From Ruania alba (GTDB lineage: Bacteria; Actinomycetota; Actinomycetes; Actinomycetales; Beutenbergiaceae), in contig NZ_FNTX01000002.1 in assembly GCF_900105765.1 (NCBI RefSeq), positions 2,046,001 through 2,110,000 of the forward strand: a DNA stretch of 64,000 nt, given 5' to 3'. Under the pieces are notes generated by a model, which did no database searches, had not been told where the DNA came from, and saw only the letters and a program-made list of their open reading frames with translations. Positions within the stretch are counted from its first letter, which is position 1. Each line of letters starts with the position of its first letter. The position numbers and the translations under genes were made by a program. This document shows positions 33,541 to 44,013 of the stretch, one piece after another.

Positions 33541-35949
33541 GTGGGTACGGTGAGCACCGTGCCCGCCGATCTCGTCCTCACCGAGGAATTCACCCACGCC
33601 CTCGACCTGCTCGAACGCGGCGAGAACCTCTTCCTCACCGGGAAGGCCGGCACCGGTAAGTCCACGCTGATCCGGCACTTCCTGGCCACCACGGCGCGCC
33701 GCACCGTGGTGGCCGCGCCCACCGGGATCGCCGCGCTCAACGTGGAGGGCTACACGATCCACCGGCTGCTCGGCCTGAGCCCCACCACGTCCCTGGCCGA
33801 CGTGCGCGACGGCTCCTACCGGCCCGGTCGATTCACGAAGACCCTCGCGCACCTGGACACGCTCATCATCGACGAGGCCTCGATGGTGCGAGCCGACCTG
33901 TTCGACCTGCTCACGGCTGCCCTCGAACGCTTCGGCCCACGCCCAGGCACCCCCTTCGGCGGCGTACAGCTGGTGCTCGTGGGCGACCTGTACCAGCTCC
34001 CACCGGTGGTGACCGAGCGCGAGGCGGACTATTTCAGCACCCGCTATGAGACCCCGTACTTCTTCTCCGCCGACTCCTACGAGCGCGAGCAGTTCCCCAC
34101 GATCGAGCTCACCACGGTGTTCCGCCAGCTCGGCGACGACCGGCTCACCGGCATCCTGAACGCGATCCGCGAGGGGGTGCTGCTCGGTCACGCGATGGAC
34201 GAGCTGAACGCCCGCACGGACCGCGAGTTCGAACCGCCCGAGCACGAGTTCTGGCTCACCCTCGCGCCCACGAACCGGCTGGTCAGCGCGCGCAACCGGC
34301 AACGGCTCGAGCGCCTGGAAGGGCACGAACACGTCAGCATCGCCGAACAGAGTGGCGACCTGGCCACCCTCGACCCGCCCGCCGACCAGACGCTGCGTTT
34401 CAAGGTGGGGGCGCAGGTGATGATGCTCAGCAACGACCCCGCCGACCGGTGGGTGAACGGCACGATCGGGCGGATCGAGCACGTCGAGGGCGTGGGTACC
34501 GACGCATCGGTGGTGGTGACGTTCACCGACGGTTCGGCCGCGGAGGTCCGTGCCTACACCTGGGAGGCGACCCGGCCCGTGGTCGAGGGCGGCGCGCTGC
34601 GGCACGAGGTGGTCGGCACCTTCACCCAACTGCCGTTCCGGCTCGCCTGGGCAGTTACCATCCACAAGAGCCAGGGTCAGACCCTGGACCGGCTCGTGGT
34701 GGACCTGACCGGCGGCACCTTCTCCGACGGGCAGGCCTATGTGGCGCTCAGCCGAGCGACCTCGATGCAGGGGCTGGTGCTGCGCCGCCCTGTCTTCGCG
34801 AAGGACCTCAAGACCGACCGCCGGATCACCCGGTTCCTGCGCTCGGGCCGGCCCACGACGACGCAGACCCAGTTCTGCGGTCTTGGCATCCTCACGGTGG
34901 GGGAGGAGGGGCGGATGAGCCGGCCCCGGCCCGTGGAGCTCGCCGTCGCTTTCGCCGACGGCACCGCGCTGAGCACGCTGGTGAACCCCCAGCGAGACCT
35001 CGCCGATGCACGCAGCCGGTACGGGATCACGACGGCGGACGTCGCCCTGGCGCCGACCCTCGCCGAGGCCTGGGCGATCCTTGCGCCGGTGCTCGACGGA
35101 TACACACCGGTGGGGGCCCGAATCGATGAGACCGTGGCGCTGATCGATTTCGAGCTGAAACGCCTCGGTACGGTGCAGCCCCTGCCGTTGGGCGTATCGG
35201 TCCCGGACGCAGCGCGGGATGGCGCCGCTGCCCTCGACCTGGCTCACTCGGCTCTGACGGCGTTCGCTGCCGCGGAGGCTCCCACACAAGCGGTCGACGC
35301 GTTCACCGACCCGGCCGGCACTCAGGACTCGAGCGGGTTGGGTTACCTGCTCACGCGGGATCAGGACGTACCCGCTCCCCGCCCTGCTCATCTGCCCGGG
35401 CTGGCTGAGCTCCTCGCCCTGAGCGGGCCGGTCTCTGCCGCCCTGCTTGGGTTGCCGCGTGAACCCCGGCCGGCGACGACCCGAAGCGACGCACGCCTCG
35501 CAGACACCGCCGGACCGGCGACGTCGCTCGCGAGGGCGCAGGTGCTCACCGCAGCCGGTCGGGTGGAGGCGACTGAGGCGGTGCTGACGAGGGTGCGGCA
35601 GGTCGAGGACCTCCTGGGCGCGGGGCTGGCCGAGGCCGTGGCGGCGCACGCACCCGCGCCCGTCGAGGCCGGCGACATCCTGTACCCCGATGCCAGGGTG
35701 TGCTTCACCGGCGAGGCGCTCACGCCGTCGGGACGCCCGCTGGGCCGGGACGAGATGGAGGCGCTGGCACGTGCCGGCGGGCTCCGGCCCGTCCCCTCGG
35801 TCACCAAGACCCGCACCGACGTGCTCGTCACGGCAGAGGCCGGTACCCAGTCCGGGAAGGCACGCAAGGCACGCGAGTACGGGAAAGCCGTGATCGATGC
35901 GGAGGCGTTCCTCACCTGGCTGGCCCAGCGTGGCGTGGCGGCGGATTGA
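33541..35949 (+). CDS. PIF1-like helicase with C-terminal BRCT domain
   Basis: 802 residues. Domain 1 (about 1-430) is an SF1 PIF1/RecD2-type helicase: Walker A GKAGTGKST, VVAAPTGIAALNVEGYTIHR, Walker B TLIIDEASMV, VLVGDLYQLPPV, and the motif V/VI region LAWAVTIHKSQGQTLDRLVV with YVALSRATS. Domain 2 (about 455-540) resembles a DnaQ-like exonuclease (VELAVAFADGTALSTLVNPQ) but lacks clear acidic catalytic residues. Domain 3 (about 705-795) is a BRCT domain (DARVCFTGEALTPSGRPLGR through FLTWLAQRG). GTG start; two further GTGs within nine codons are alternatives. Probably acts in DNA repair or G4 and replication restart. Confidence 0.9.
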   Translation: MGTVSTVPADLVLTEEFTHALDLLERGENLFLTGKAGTGKSTLIRHFLATTARRTVVAAPTGIAALNVEGYTIHRLLGLSPTTSLADVRDGSYRPGRFTKTLAHLDTLIIDEASMVRADLFDLLTAALERFGPRPGTPFGGVQLVLVGDLYQLPPVVTEREADYFSTRYETPYFFSADSYEREQFPTIELTTVFRQLGDDRLTGILNAIREGVLLGHAMDELNARTDREFEPPEHEFWLTLAPTNRLVSARNRQRLERLEGHEHVSIAEQSGDLATLDPPADQTLRFKVGAQVMMLSNDPADRWVNGTIGRIEHVEGVGTDASVVVTFTDGSAAEVRAYTWEATRPVVEGGALRHEVVGTFTQLPFRLAWAVTIHKSQGQTLDRLVVDLTGGTFSDGQAYVALSRATSMQGLVLRRPVFAKDLKTDRRITRFLRSGRPTTTQTQFCGLGILTVGEEGRMSRPRPVELAVAFADGTALSTLVNPQRDLADARSRYGITTADVALAPTLAEAWAILAPVLDGYTPVGARIDETVALIDFELKRLGTVQPLPLGVSVPDAARDGAAALDLAHSALTAFAAAEAPTQAVDAFTDPAGTQDSSGLGYLLTRDQDVPAPRPAHLPGLAELLALSGPVSAALLGLPREPRPATTRSDARLADTAGPATSLARAQVLTAAGRVEATEAVLTRVRQVEDLLGAGLAEAVAAHAPAPVEAGDILYPDARVCFTGEALTPSGRPLGRDEMEALARAGGLRPVPSVTKTRTDVLVTAEAGTQSGKARKAREYGKAVIDAEAFLTWLAQRGVAAD

Positions 35950-35974
35950 CGCCTCATCCGAGGGAGGGACACCG

Positions 35975-36484
35975 ATGAAGAAGCCCGATGACGTCCTTGT
36001 GCTGCGGCAGATCCACCTGGTGCGGGCGCTGATCGTGGTGACGATCCTGGGGCTCGTGCCGAGCCTTCTCCTGCCGTGGGCGACCTTGACAGGGGACGAG
36101 GCGGGCCGTGTGGGGCTGTTCGAGATGGCCCGGCTCATGGTCGAGAACGACGTCATGTCCGACAATGAGGCGCTCAAGGTGATGGCCGTCGTCGGGTTCA
36201 TCGGGCTTCAGGTGTGCCTCGTGGTGTTGGCTATCGCCGCATCAGCGATGTGGCAGGGATGGATGGGGAAGCGGAAGGTGAGCGTCGTTCGAACGGTGAG
36301 TGTCCTGACCGCACTCGGTGGCTGCGTCCCTGCGCTGATGATCGCGGATGCCTTGGCCTCATCCGGAGGTGTCACCGTTGGCCCGGGTGGGCCGTTCTTC
36401 GTGATCGGACTCATCGCGTGCCTGTTCCTGTCCTGGAACGTTCACGTCGGTCCCGTGACGAGCAGGCCTACGATCGGGCCATGA
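35975..36484 (+). CDS. small membrane protein of unknown function
   Basis: 169 residues with four hydrophobic segments (ALIVVTILGLVPSLLLPWAT; VMAVVGFIGLQVCLVVLAIA; VLTALGGCVPALMIADALAS; PFFVIGLIACLFLSWN). The ATG has AGGGAGGG at good spacing. Family not recognised. The stop overlaps the next start by 4 bp. Confidence 0.75.
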   Translation: MKKPDDVLVLRQIHLVRALIVVTILGLVPSLLLPWATLTGDEAGRVGLFEMARLMVENDVMSDNEALKVMAVVGFIGLQVCLVVLAIAASAMWQGWMGKRKVSVVRTVSVLTALGGCVPALMIADALASSGGVTVGPGGPFFVIGLIACLFLSWNVHVGPVTSRPTIGP

Positions 36485-37011
36485 CGACTGCTGCACAGCT
36501 ACGCAAGGGCGCGCTTGACCTTCCTGAGAGCGAGCTGAGCGGCACCGCGGGTCCTGCTGCTTTCGCAGTGCGGGGCGCGACGTTCGCCTCGCTGACCACG
36601 GACAAGACCGCCGTTGACCTGCGACTTGGACCGGACGCCGTCGAGAAGCTGCTCGCCGAGCACCCCACGGCCGAGGCGATCACCCGCGACCAGACCGTGA
36701 TCGGGGTGCGGATCCCACTCGCCGATGTGAACGGCATGGTCCTGAACGACCTCGTAGCGCAGGCGTGGCGGCACTGCGCACCGAAGCAACTGGGCGACGC
36801 GTTCGACGCCGCCATGCGCGGTGACGCCACGGATCTCCCGGCGATCGGTCGGCCCGCCACCCGGGCGCTGACCGCCGCCGGGATCACCAGCCTGGACCAG
36901 GTAGCCACGCGCACCGAGGCCGAACTCCTGGCGATGCACGGAGTCGGCCCTCGCGCTGTGCGGCTCCTCGGTGAGGCACTCACCGAGCGTGGGCAGCACT
37001 TCGCTCACTAG
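36481..37011 (+). CDS. helix-hairpin-helix protein with YjbR-like N-terminal part
   Basis: 176 residues. The N-terminal 115 residues (AAFAVRGATFASLTTDKTAV, LRLGPDAVEKLLAEHPTAEA) resemble MmcQ/YjbR proteins. The C-terminal segment IGRPATRALTAAGITSLDQV and LLAMHGVGPRAVRLLGEAL is a helix-hairpin-helix of the kind used in DNA binding or in RNA polymerase alpha CTD-like folds. Coupled by ATGA overlap to the membrane protein upstream. Function unknown. Confidence 0.8.
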   Translation: MTTAAQLRKGALDLPESELSGTAGPAAFAVRGATFASLTTDKTAVDLRLGPDAVEKLLAEHPTAEAITRDQTVIGVRIPLADVNGMVLNDLVAQAWRHCAPKQLGDAFDAAMRGDATDLPAIGRPATRALTAAGITSLDQVATRTEAELLAMHGVGPRAVRLLGEALTERGQHFAH

Positions 37012-37155
37012 CAGCACCTGCCTCCTCGAGCGGACCGTACGAGCCTGCCCGTACGCGCTGTGGCCAGATGCGGACACATCTATCGACACCCCCGGACCGG
37101 TGGGCCATGGTGAACGAACGGCCAGGGTTGTCCGTATCGATGGAAGGTGAACGGC

Positions 37156-38655
37156 ATGGATCTGACTCGACGCGACGCACTGAAGGTAGCGTCCGGGATC
37201 GCAGGAGCAGCGGCCATGGGGTCGGCCGGAGTCGCAACCGCGAGCTCGGCCCGCGCCGTGGGCCCCGTCCCACCGGCGACGAACGAGGGATATCCGATCA
37301 TCGCGCCGCACGATCCGACAGAGGTGACGCGCGCGATCACCAGTAGGGGAGCGACGCTCGGCTTCAGCCGCCACGGCGGTGGCTACATCAATTCTCTCGA
37401 CCTTGGGGACGGGGTGAACCTCGTGGCCCCGGGATTCGGTCGGGGAGGCCAGACCGCGGTTCGTGACGGCCTGCACTCCCGCCGGTTCAACCCGACCCAG
37501 GGTGGCTACCGCGACGGGGGCGGAACACCGGTCGACATGTCGGTGACCGCGTCACGGTCCGGCCCAGGAGAACGGCTCGAGATCCCACGCTTCAACTTGT
37601 GCCTGTTCGTCGGCGACGGGCAGTTCAATTACAACGAGCACGAGGATCTTTATCCGAAGCAGCCGGTGTATGGTCCGGGCGATACCGACGGGATCGACGA
37701 GACCGGCCTCTCCCAGGACGACGAGTGCCGTAGCGAGTACGACTTCTTCGGGTTCGTCGAGGACGCCTCGAGCATGGCCGGATCGGCGGGAATCCCGGTC
37801 TTCAAGCACTACACATGCGTGGAGTACCAGCGCGACCCGGGTCCGCCGCTCACCGTGGCCGGGCAGCAGCCGGAGAAGTACAGCGCGATCCATCAGTCCG
37901 GACCCGGCGCCGTCCATCGCAACGGCAGGCCCGCCATCGACGAGTCGAACCGCATCACCGACATCGCTCCCGAGCTCTTCCCGGGTGAGGAGGCCACCAA
38001 CACGGACATGAGCGGCTTCTTCAACCGCTATTCGCTACGCATCGTGCACAGTGCCGGATATCACTATGGGCTCTGGATCGATCCGGCCGGAAACTGGCAG
38101 TCGGAATGGCTGGAGCCCGGTACTGGTCCAAGGCAACAGCGGTTCCGGGAGGACCGATACTACGACCTGGTACCGGGCGGCAGGATCCAAGGTGACGGGG
38201 GAGCCTTCCAGACGCCGGCTTCGGAAGACCTGATCATCGCAGCCACCGGCGAGGACCCGTATGACTCACTGGGCGTCGGCATCTTCTTCCCGCAGGAGAG
38301 TGCCTACAACGCGAACCCGATCGTGGGGATCGACCGCAAGACCGGCAAGGTGCTCTACACCGACGACCGGAGGATGCGCACCCAGGGTCACTTCCACGGC
38401 GGGCTCGGCGGTGGCGGGACCAAGACGGTGCAGGGGGCGACATTCGAGAGCTACTACACGATGTTCCGCACTACCCAGTACCTCACCGGGATGTTCGCCC
38501 CGGGCATCCACGGCCATGCGGATGCGGTGGAGCGGGCGCAGCGAGAGGTTTACCTCTTGATCGGGACTCCGGAGGAGATCCGCGCTGCCGCGGACAACAT
38601 CCGTCGTTCGTTACCGAGGGCCTTCCGGCCTGTGCCTGAGGTGTGGGCGTCGTAG
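37156..38655 (+). CDS. Tat-exported protein of unknown family
   Basis: About 499 residues. MDLTRRDALKVASGIAGAAA contains a twin-arginine-like motif (TRRDALK) and a hydrophobic stretch with an AxA site near residue 33, so export by Tat is likely. The large mature part is rich in Gly, Tyr and Asp and shows no motif that I recognise; phrases such as GATLGFSRHGGGYINSLDLG suggest a beta-sandwich or beta-barrel secreted enzyme. It heads the cluster with the ABC transporter and sulfatase, which suggests action on an extracellular glycan. GGAAGG precedes the ATG; a GTG three codons upstream is an alternative. Confidence 0.7.
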   Translation: MDLTRRDALKVASGIAGAAAMGSAGVATASSARAVGPVPPATNEGYPIIAPHDPTEVTRAITSRGATLGFSRHGGGYINSLDLGDGVNLVAPGFGRGGQTAVRDGLHSRRFNPTQGGYRDGGGTPVDMSVTASRSGPGERLEIPRFNLCLFVGDGQFNYNEHEDLYPKQPVYGPGDTDGIDETGLSQDDECRSEYDFFGFVEDASSMAGSAGIPVFKHYTCVEYQRDPGPPLTVAGQQPEKYSAIHQSGPGAVHRNGRPAIDESNRITDIAPELFPGEEATNTDMSGFFNRYSLRIVHSAGYHYGLWIDPAGNWQSEWLEPGTGPRQQRFREDRYYDLVPGGRIQGDGGAFQTPASEDLIIAATGEDPYDSLGVGIFFPQESAYNANPIVGIDRKTGKVLYTDDRRMRTQGHFHGGLGGGGTKTVQGATFESYYTMFRTTQYLTGMFAPGIHGHADAVERAQREVYLLIGTPEEIRAAADNIRRSLPRAFRPVPEVWAS

Positions 38656-38738
38656 GTGGACGAGTGTGTGCGTGAGGAGGCGACGCGCATGGCGCTGCAG
38701 AACTCTCTCAGCCAGAGACCGGCCGGAACGAGACGTCG

Positions 38739-39686
38739 ATGACGCTGAAGTTCATGGCCCGGCGGGTGGCGGTCGGTGTGGTGATCCTCTGCGCCGTCTG
38801 CCTGATCACCTACGCCCTGCTGTACCTGCGGCCCCCGACGTCGATCGCGCAGAACCTGCTCGGTCCGGACGCGAACGAGAGCGAGGTCGCGGCCAAGGTT
38901 CGTGAGCTCGGACTCGACCGGCCGTTCCTGGTGCAGTTCCGTGACTGGGTCGTCCATGCGATCACGGGGGACCTCGGCGCCTCCTACGGTTCCAGCCAGC
39001 CGGTCATCGGCATCATGTCGACGCGTCTGCCCATCACACTCAGCCTGGTCACGGGTGGACTGCTGGTCGTGGGAACAGCCAGTGTCGCCGTCGGTGTCAT
39101 CGCGGCGACTCGCGGTGGCGCGATCGACCGCGCCCTCCAGGTGTTCTCCATCGCCGCGGCGGCGCTGCCGAACTACTGGGTAGCACTCGTGCTGGTCGTG
39201 GTGTTTGCGTTGAACCTGAGCCTGTTCCCGGCTACCGGCTTCGTCCCGCCGGACCAGGGAGTGGGGCGATGGCTGGCGAGCATCACCTTGCCCGTCGTCG
39301 CGATCGCCGTCGGAGGAATCGCCAACGTCGCGCAACAGGTGCGCGGAGCCATGCTCGGGGAGCTCCGCCAGGACTACATCCGCACCCTGCGCAGCCGGGG
39401 GATCTCGGAACGCGCCATCGTGTACCGGCATGCGTTGCGCAACGCAGCCTCCGCCGGGCTCACCGTTCTCTCGTTGCAGGTGATCGGCTTGCTCGGCGGG
39501 GTGGTGATCATCGAGCGGGTGTTCGCCCTGCCCGGCCTCGGCACCCTGCTGGTGGACGCCGGCAGTGCCGGCGACGTCCCGATCGTCATGGGGGTCGTGG
39601 CGTTCATGGTGCTGGTTGTCGTCGTGGTGAACACCCTCGTCGACCTCCTCAACGGGCTGCTCGACCCGAAGGCGAGGGTGTCATGA
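38739..39686 (+). CDS. DppB-type ABC transporter permease
   Basis: 315-residue inner-membrane permease for oligopeptides or oligosaccharides. Typical DppB features are the N-terminal helix MARRVAVGVVILCAVCLITY, EVAAKVRELGLDRPFLVQFR, and the EAA loop GELRQDYIRTLRSRGISERA contacting the ATPase. Six helices are visible. The start ATG lies 83 bp after the Tat protein, and the stop overlaps the next gene by 4 bp. Confidence 0.93.
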   Translation: MTLKFMARRVAVGVVILCAVCLITYALLYLRPPTSIAQNLLGPDANESEVAAKVRELGLDRPFLVQFRDWVVHAITGDLGASYGSSQPVIGIMSTRLPITLSLVTGGLLVVGTASVAVGVIAATRGGAIDRALQVFSIAAAALPNYWVALVLVVVFALNLSLFPATGFVPPDQGVGRWLASITLPVVAIAVGGIANVAQQVRGAMLGELRQDYIRTLRSRGISERAIVYRHALRNAASAGLTVLSLQVIGLLGGVVIIERVFALPGLGTLLVDAGSAGDVPIVMGVVAFMVLVVVVVNTLVDLLNGLLDPKARVS

Positions 39687-41491
39687 CGGCCGAGAACCTG
39701 GCCAGCGCCGTTCCGAGCCCCCGCGCCCGGCTGCTGACGCGCACCCTGCGGAACCCGCTCGGTCTGATCTCGTTGGCGGTGCTGGTACTCATCGGGCTGG
39801 TCGCGATCGTTGCACCGTGGCTGGCGCCATGGCCGCCGCAGACGGTGCGGCTCGACCTGACGAACGCCCCGCCGTTCGGGCCGGAGTATGTGCTCGGCGG
39901 CGACCAAGCGGGCCGAGACATCCTGAGTCGGCTGATCGTCGGAGCACGGGGAGCGGCCGTCGCGGCTCTCGTCATGACGAGCGTCTCGGCTGCGATCGGG
40001 GTACCGGCCGGACTCGTGGCCGGCTACTACGGCAAACTGTGGGACGCCCTCGCGTCGTGGCTCTTCTACATCCTGATGGCGCTGCCCGGGATCATCCTGC
40101 TGATCGTTCTCTACACCGTCGTCGGGACCTCACCCGTGGTCGCGATGGCCGCGTTCGGGGTGATGTCCTCACCCAGCTTCTTCCGGCTCGTACGAGGACT
40201 CGTGGTCAGTATCCGGAACGAGTTGTACGTCGACGCCGCCCGTGTGGCTGGTCTTCCGACGCACCGGATCATCGGCCGGCACGTGCTGGCGGCCGTCCGG
40301 GCGCCGGTGATCATCATGGCTGCCTTTCTCGCCGGCGCGGCCATCGGGATCCAGGCCGGGCTCGAGTTCCTCGGCCTCGGCGATCCCACCGTGCCGTCCT
40401 GGGGCGGGATGCTGGTCGAAGCGTTCAACAACATCTATGTGGCCCCGGTGCAGGTTGTCTGGCCGGGGCTCGCCATCGGGCTCACCGTCGGCGCCCTGGT
40501 GCTCCTGGCGAACGCCATGCGAGACGCCCTGGAAGCCACCGACACTGTCCCCAGCACGCGTGTTCGCAGCCAGCAGGTCCGGGAGGCCAAGCGGGTCCTC
40601 GGTGTCGACCATCCACCTGGCCGCGCGGACGGTGAACCGGACAGTCGGGACGAAATGCCCGACGGTGCAGCCCCGCCGTTGAGCGTCACCGACCTGCAGA
40701 TCGCGTATCCCACGGACTCCGGCTTCTCCGTCGTCGTCGATAGTGTCTCCCTCGCCGTCCAGCGAGGTGAGGTGCTGGGTCTCGTCGGGGAGTCGGGGTC
40801 CGGCAAGACCCAGACGGCGTTCGGGATTCTCGGCCTGCTCCCGCGGGAAGCGATCATCAGCCGCGGGCAGGTGCGCGTCGATGGTAGGGAGTGCCTCACC
40901 GCGACGGAGCAGCAGATGGCGGTGTACCGGGGGCGCAAGCTCGCCTATGTCCCGCAGGAGCCGATGAGCAACCTGGACCCCTCGTTCAAGGTCGGTCAGC
41001 AGCTCGTCTACGGGATTCGCGCCCAGTCACACTGCACCAGGCGTGCGGCGAAGGAGCTGGCCCTGACCATGCTGGAGCGGGTGGAGATCCCCGATCCGGC
41101 GAAGACGTTCCATTCCTACCCGCACCAGATTTCCGGTGGCATGGCGCAGCGAGTGCTGATCGCCGGTGCGGTGGCGTGCGGACCGGAGATCTTAATCGCC
41201 GACGAACCGACAACGGCGCTCGACGTCACCGTGCAGTCAGAGATCCTCGATCTGCTCCGGGATCTGCAGACCGAGCGGGGCATGTCGATGATCATCGTCA
41301 CCCACAACTTCGGTGTGGTCGCCGACATCTGCGACCGCGTCGCGGTCATGCGGGAGGGACGCGTCGTCGAGACCGGAGAGGTACGCGAGGTATTCGCGCA
41401 CCCGCAGCACGAGTACACCCAGATGCTCCTCGACGCCATCCTCGACGACACCGAACCCAGGGCCGCGACGGCGAACGGAATGAGTTCATGA
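39683..41491 (+). CDS. DppC-DppD fusion: permease and ATP-binding domain in one protein
   Basis: 602 residues. Residues 1-290 form the second permease ([20 protein letters not shown] signature, EAA loop [20 protein letters not shown]). After a linker of about 45 residues rich in charge, an ATPase follows from about 330: [19 protein letters not shown] (Walker A), [15 protein letters not shown] (Q-loop), [16 protein letters not shown] (signature, with M for Q) and [15 protein letters not shown] (Walker B), [10 protein letters not shown] (H-loop). Fused DppC-DppD proteins occur in actinobacteria. It pairs with the second ATPase encoded next. Confidence 0.93.
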   Translation: MTAENLASAVPSPRARLLTRTLRNPLGLISLAVLVLIGLVAIVAPWLAPWPPQTVRLDLTNAPPFGPEYVLGGDQAGRDILSRLIVGARGAAVAALVMTSVSAAIGVPAGLVAGYYGKLWDALASWLFYILMALPGIILLIVLYTVVGTSPVVAMAAFGVMSSPSFFRLVRGLVVSIRNELYVDAARVAGLPTHRIIGRHVLAAVRAPVIIMAAFLAGAAIGIQAGLEFLGLGDPTVPSWGGMLVEAFNNIYVAPVQVVWPGLAIGLTVGALVLLANAMRDALEATDTVPSTRVRSQQVREAKRVLGVDHPPGRADGEPDSRDEMPDGAAPPLSVTDLQIAYPTDSGFSVVVDSVSLAVQRGEVLGLVGESGSGKTQTAFGILGLLPREAIISRGQVRVDGRECLTATEQQMAVYRGRKLAYVPQEPMSNLDPSFKVGQQLVYGIRAQSHCTRRAAKELALTMLERVEIPDPAKTFHSYPHQISGGMAQRVLIAGAVACGPEILIADEPTTALDVTVQSEILDLLRDLQTERGMSMIIVTHNFGVVADICDRVAVMREGRVVETGEVREVFAHPQHEYTQMLLDAILDDTEPRAATANGMSS

Positions 41492-42330
41492 GCGACCTGC
41501 GTATCGAGGGCTTGCGCGTGGCGTATGGGTCGAGGAGGCACCCCGTGGAGGTGCTGCACGGCATCGACCTCCACGTCGGTCAGGGGGAGACCCTCGGTCT
41601 CGTCGGCGAGTCGGGGTCCGGCAAGACCACCGTGGGGCGTGCCGTGCTCGGCCTCGCACCGGTGACGGGTGGCCGGATCACCTTCGACGGCGAAGAGATC
41701 ACCCACGTGTCCCGCCGACGTCGGCGCGCGCTGGCCCGGCACCTCCAGGTCGTCTTCCAGGATCCCTACTCCTCGCTCAACTCCGCCTTCACCATCGCCG
41801 ACATCCTCTCGGAACCGTTGATCGCACAAGGGGTGCCGGCGAAGGAGGCGCACTCCCGGGTGACCACCCTGCTGGACCGGGTGCGACTGCCGAAATCGGC
41901 CTCGCAACGCTACCCACGGGAGTTCAGCGGCGGGCAGCGGCAGCGCATCGCCATCGCTCGGGCCCTGGCACTGTCCCCGAAGCTGGTGATCTGCGACGAA
42001 CCGGTATCGGCGTTGGACCTGTCGACGCAGGGGACTGTGCTGGAGCTACTGACGGAGATCCAGGACACCACCGGTGTCTCCTACCTCTTCATCTCCCACG
42101 ATCTCGCCGTCGTCCGTCGGATGAGCCATCGTGTCGCCGTGCTCTATCGGGGCGACGTCGTCGAAGAGGGCGCCGCCGGGACGGTCACCTCAGACCCTGA
42201 GCATCCATACACCCGCAGGTTGCTCGCCGCGAACCTCGTCGCCGATCCCGACGAACAGGCCGAACGACGCAAGGCACGGCTCGCACTTAAAGCAGCAACA
42301 GGCTCGGAAGGGAGCGAGGCCGTGGCGTAG
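41488..42330 (+). CDS. DppF-type ABC transporter ATP-binding protein
   Basis: 280-residue ATPase: [73 protein letters not shown] and [20 protein letters not shown] are all present. The C-terminal oligopeptide-type extension [20 protein letters not shown] identifies the peptide/oligosaccharide class. Start ATG overlaps the end of the fusion gene (ATGAGTTCATGA), so expression is coupled. Confidence 0.94.
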   Translation: MSDLRIEGLRVAYGSRRHPVEVLHGIDLHVGQGETLGLVGESGSGKTTVGRAVLGLAPVTGGRITFDGEEITHVSRRRRRALARHLQVVFQDPYSSLNSAFTIADILSEPLIAQGVPAKEAHSRVTTLLDRVRLPKSASQRYPREFSGGQRQRIAIARALALSPKLVICDEPVSALDLSTQGTVLELLTEIQDTTGVSYLFISHDLAVVRRMSHRVAVLYRGDVVEEGAAGTVTSDPEHPYTRRLLAANLVADPDEQAERRKARLALKAATGSEGSEAVA

Positions 42331-42405
42331 CCGCCTGTGGCCGATTGCCGCCCGCGCGACGACGCCGGGCGGTGGACAGTGAAATTGTGGAGAGGACCCA
42401 GGACC

Positions 42406-43989
42406 ATGAAAGACACAGACATCGCGCGACCCTTCGGGCGCACCGGTACCAACCGCGGACTCCCGCGGCGCCGGGTGCTCCAGGCGGCCGCCGGCATCCC
42501 GCTGCTCGCTGCCTGCAGCACCGAGCAGGGCGTCGAGGATCCCACTGCGGGCGGGTCGAACGGTGGTGAGTCTCGGACCCTGACTCTCGGGATGAACGGG
42601 GACGTGAGCAGCTGGGACCCTGCCGAGCTGCCGAACGCAGAGATCACGAACATCTACCGGCATGCCGTCTACGACACCTTGCTCGAACGGAGCGCAGACG
42701 GGCGTGAAGTCATCGGGAACCTCGCGAAGACCTGGGAGTACAGCGAGGGCAACACGCTGCTGACCATGGAGCTCCAGGATGGTGTCACCTTCAGCGACGG
42801 TGAGTCGCTCGACGCGGAGGCGGTGAAACTGAGCTTCGACCGTACGGCTGAGAAGAACAGCAACCTCTCCGCCATTGAGAGCGCGACCGTGATCGACGAG
42901 CACACGATCGAGTTCCGGCTCACCGAGCCGAGCCCGACCATCCTCGACATCCTCACCACCAAGCCCAGCATCGTCAGCCCGGCGGCGCTGGAGGACCTCA
43001 CCGAGCTGGCGGTGAACCCGGTCGGCAGCGGTCCGTATCTCCTCGACCGAGACGCGTCGACACCCGAGGTGTCCTACACGTTCGTGCGGAACCCGGACTA
43101 CTGGAATGCCGAGAACTCGCCCTATTTGTTCGACGAGATCGTGATGAATCCGATGCCGGACATCGCTGCACGGTTGAACGCGCTGCGCTCGGGGCAGATC
43201 AACGCCGGAGGAGTCGACGCGGCCTCGGCGCCGGCCATCGAGTCCGCCGGGCTCGACCTGTACCGGACGCCGTCGATGTACTTCGGACTGATCCTCGGCG
43301 ACCGAGACGGTGAGCTGCTCCCGCCGCTCGCCGACGTCCGGGTGCGGCAGGCGATCAACCACGCCATCGACAGGCAAGGGCTGGTCGACTCCATCATCGG
43401 TGGCTACGGACGACCCAGCTCACAGATGGCGGGACCGTCCTCCCCGATCCCGCTGTACGTCGAGGAGCTCGACGACCGCTACCCCTACGACCCGGACCGG
43501 GCCCGTGAACTGCTTGCCGACGCCGGGTACCCGGACGGGTTCGAGCTGGAACTGCCCTCACAGGGGCCGGTATCCGCCGCCGACCCGGCCCTGGTGGAGC
43601 TCCTCGGTGCCATCGGAATCGACGCCACCCTCGAGAACATCCCGCCCGATCGTGGCGTGGAGGTGCGTGAGGGCCAGTTCCCGATGTGGGTCCTGCAAGG
43701 ACAGTTCGGGAACCTGTGGACCAACGAGTTCCCCGTGGATGGCGTCTGGAACCCGTTCGGGTCGACCACCCCAGAGCTGAGCGAGATGATGAGCGCGGCA
43801 GGTGCCGCGCAGAGCGAGGAGGAACGCACAGCAGCCTTTCAGGATGTCGAACGCTTCATGGTCGAAGAAGCATGGTTCGCGCCGTTCTATCACCGGGAGA
43901 CGCTCTACGGTGCCGATGAGACCGTGCAGGTGAGCACAGAGTACGGGGAGTCCTTCCCGCTGCTCAGCCACTTCCAGCCGGCCGGCTGA
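42406..43989 (+). CDS. family 5 extracellular solute-binding lipoprotein
   Basis: 527 residues. A twin-arginine-like leader (RRRVLQAAAGIPLLAACSTE) ends in a lipobox LLAAC, so the protein is a lipoprotein, possibly Tat-exported. The mature part shows family 5 features: WDPAELPNAEITNIYRHAVY, LQDGVTFSDGESLDAEAVKL, VRNPDYWN and VRQAINHAIDRQGLVDSIIG. It delivers the substrate to the permeases encoded upstream. Starts after AGAGGACC-like ribosome-binding sequence; the upstream in-frame extension is rejected. Confidence 0.93.
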   Translation: MKDTDIARPFGRTGTNRGLPRRRVLQAAAGIPLLAACSTEQGVEDPTAGGSNGGESRTLTLGMNGDVSSWDPAELPNAEITNIYRHAVYDTLLERSADGREVIGNLAKTWEYSEGNTLLTMELQDGVTFSDGESLDAEAVKLSFDRTAEKNSNLSAIESATVIDEHTIEFRLTEPSPTILDILTTKPSIVSPAALEDLTELAVNPVGSGPYLLDRDASTPEVSYTFVRNPDYWNAENSPYLFDEIVMNPMPDIAARLNALRSGQINAGGVDAASAPAIESAGLDLYRTPSMYFGLILGDRDGELLPPLADVRVRQAINHAIDRQGLVDSIIGGYGRPSSQMAGPSSPIPLYVEELDDRYPYDPDRARELLADAGYPDGFELELPSQGPVSAADPALVELLGAIGIDATLENIPPDRGVEVREGQFPMWVLQGQFGNLWTNEFPVDGVWNPFGSTTPELSEMMSAAGAAQSEEERTAAFQDVERFMVEEAWFAPFYHRETLYGADETVQVSTEYGESFPLLSHFQPAG

Positions 43990-44013
43990 GGGATCCCTGG
44001 AACGGAGGACTGA

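Noticed and set aside
33001-36201. 1066-codon open frame on the minus strand across the helicase region
   Set aside because: Antisense shadow of the methyltransferase and helicase genes in high-GC DNA; low-complexity, no domain.
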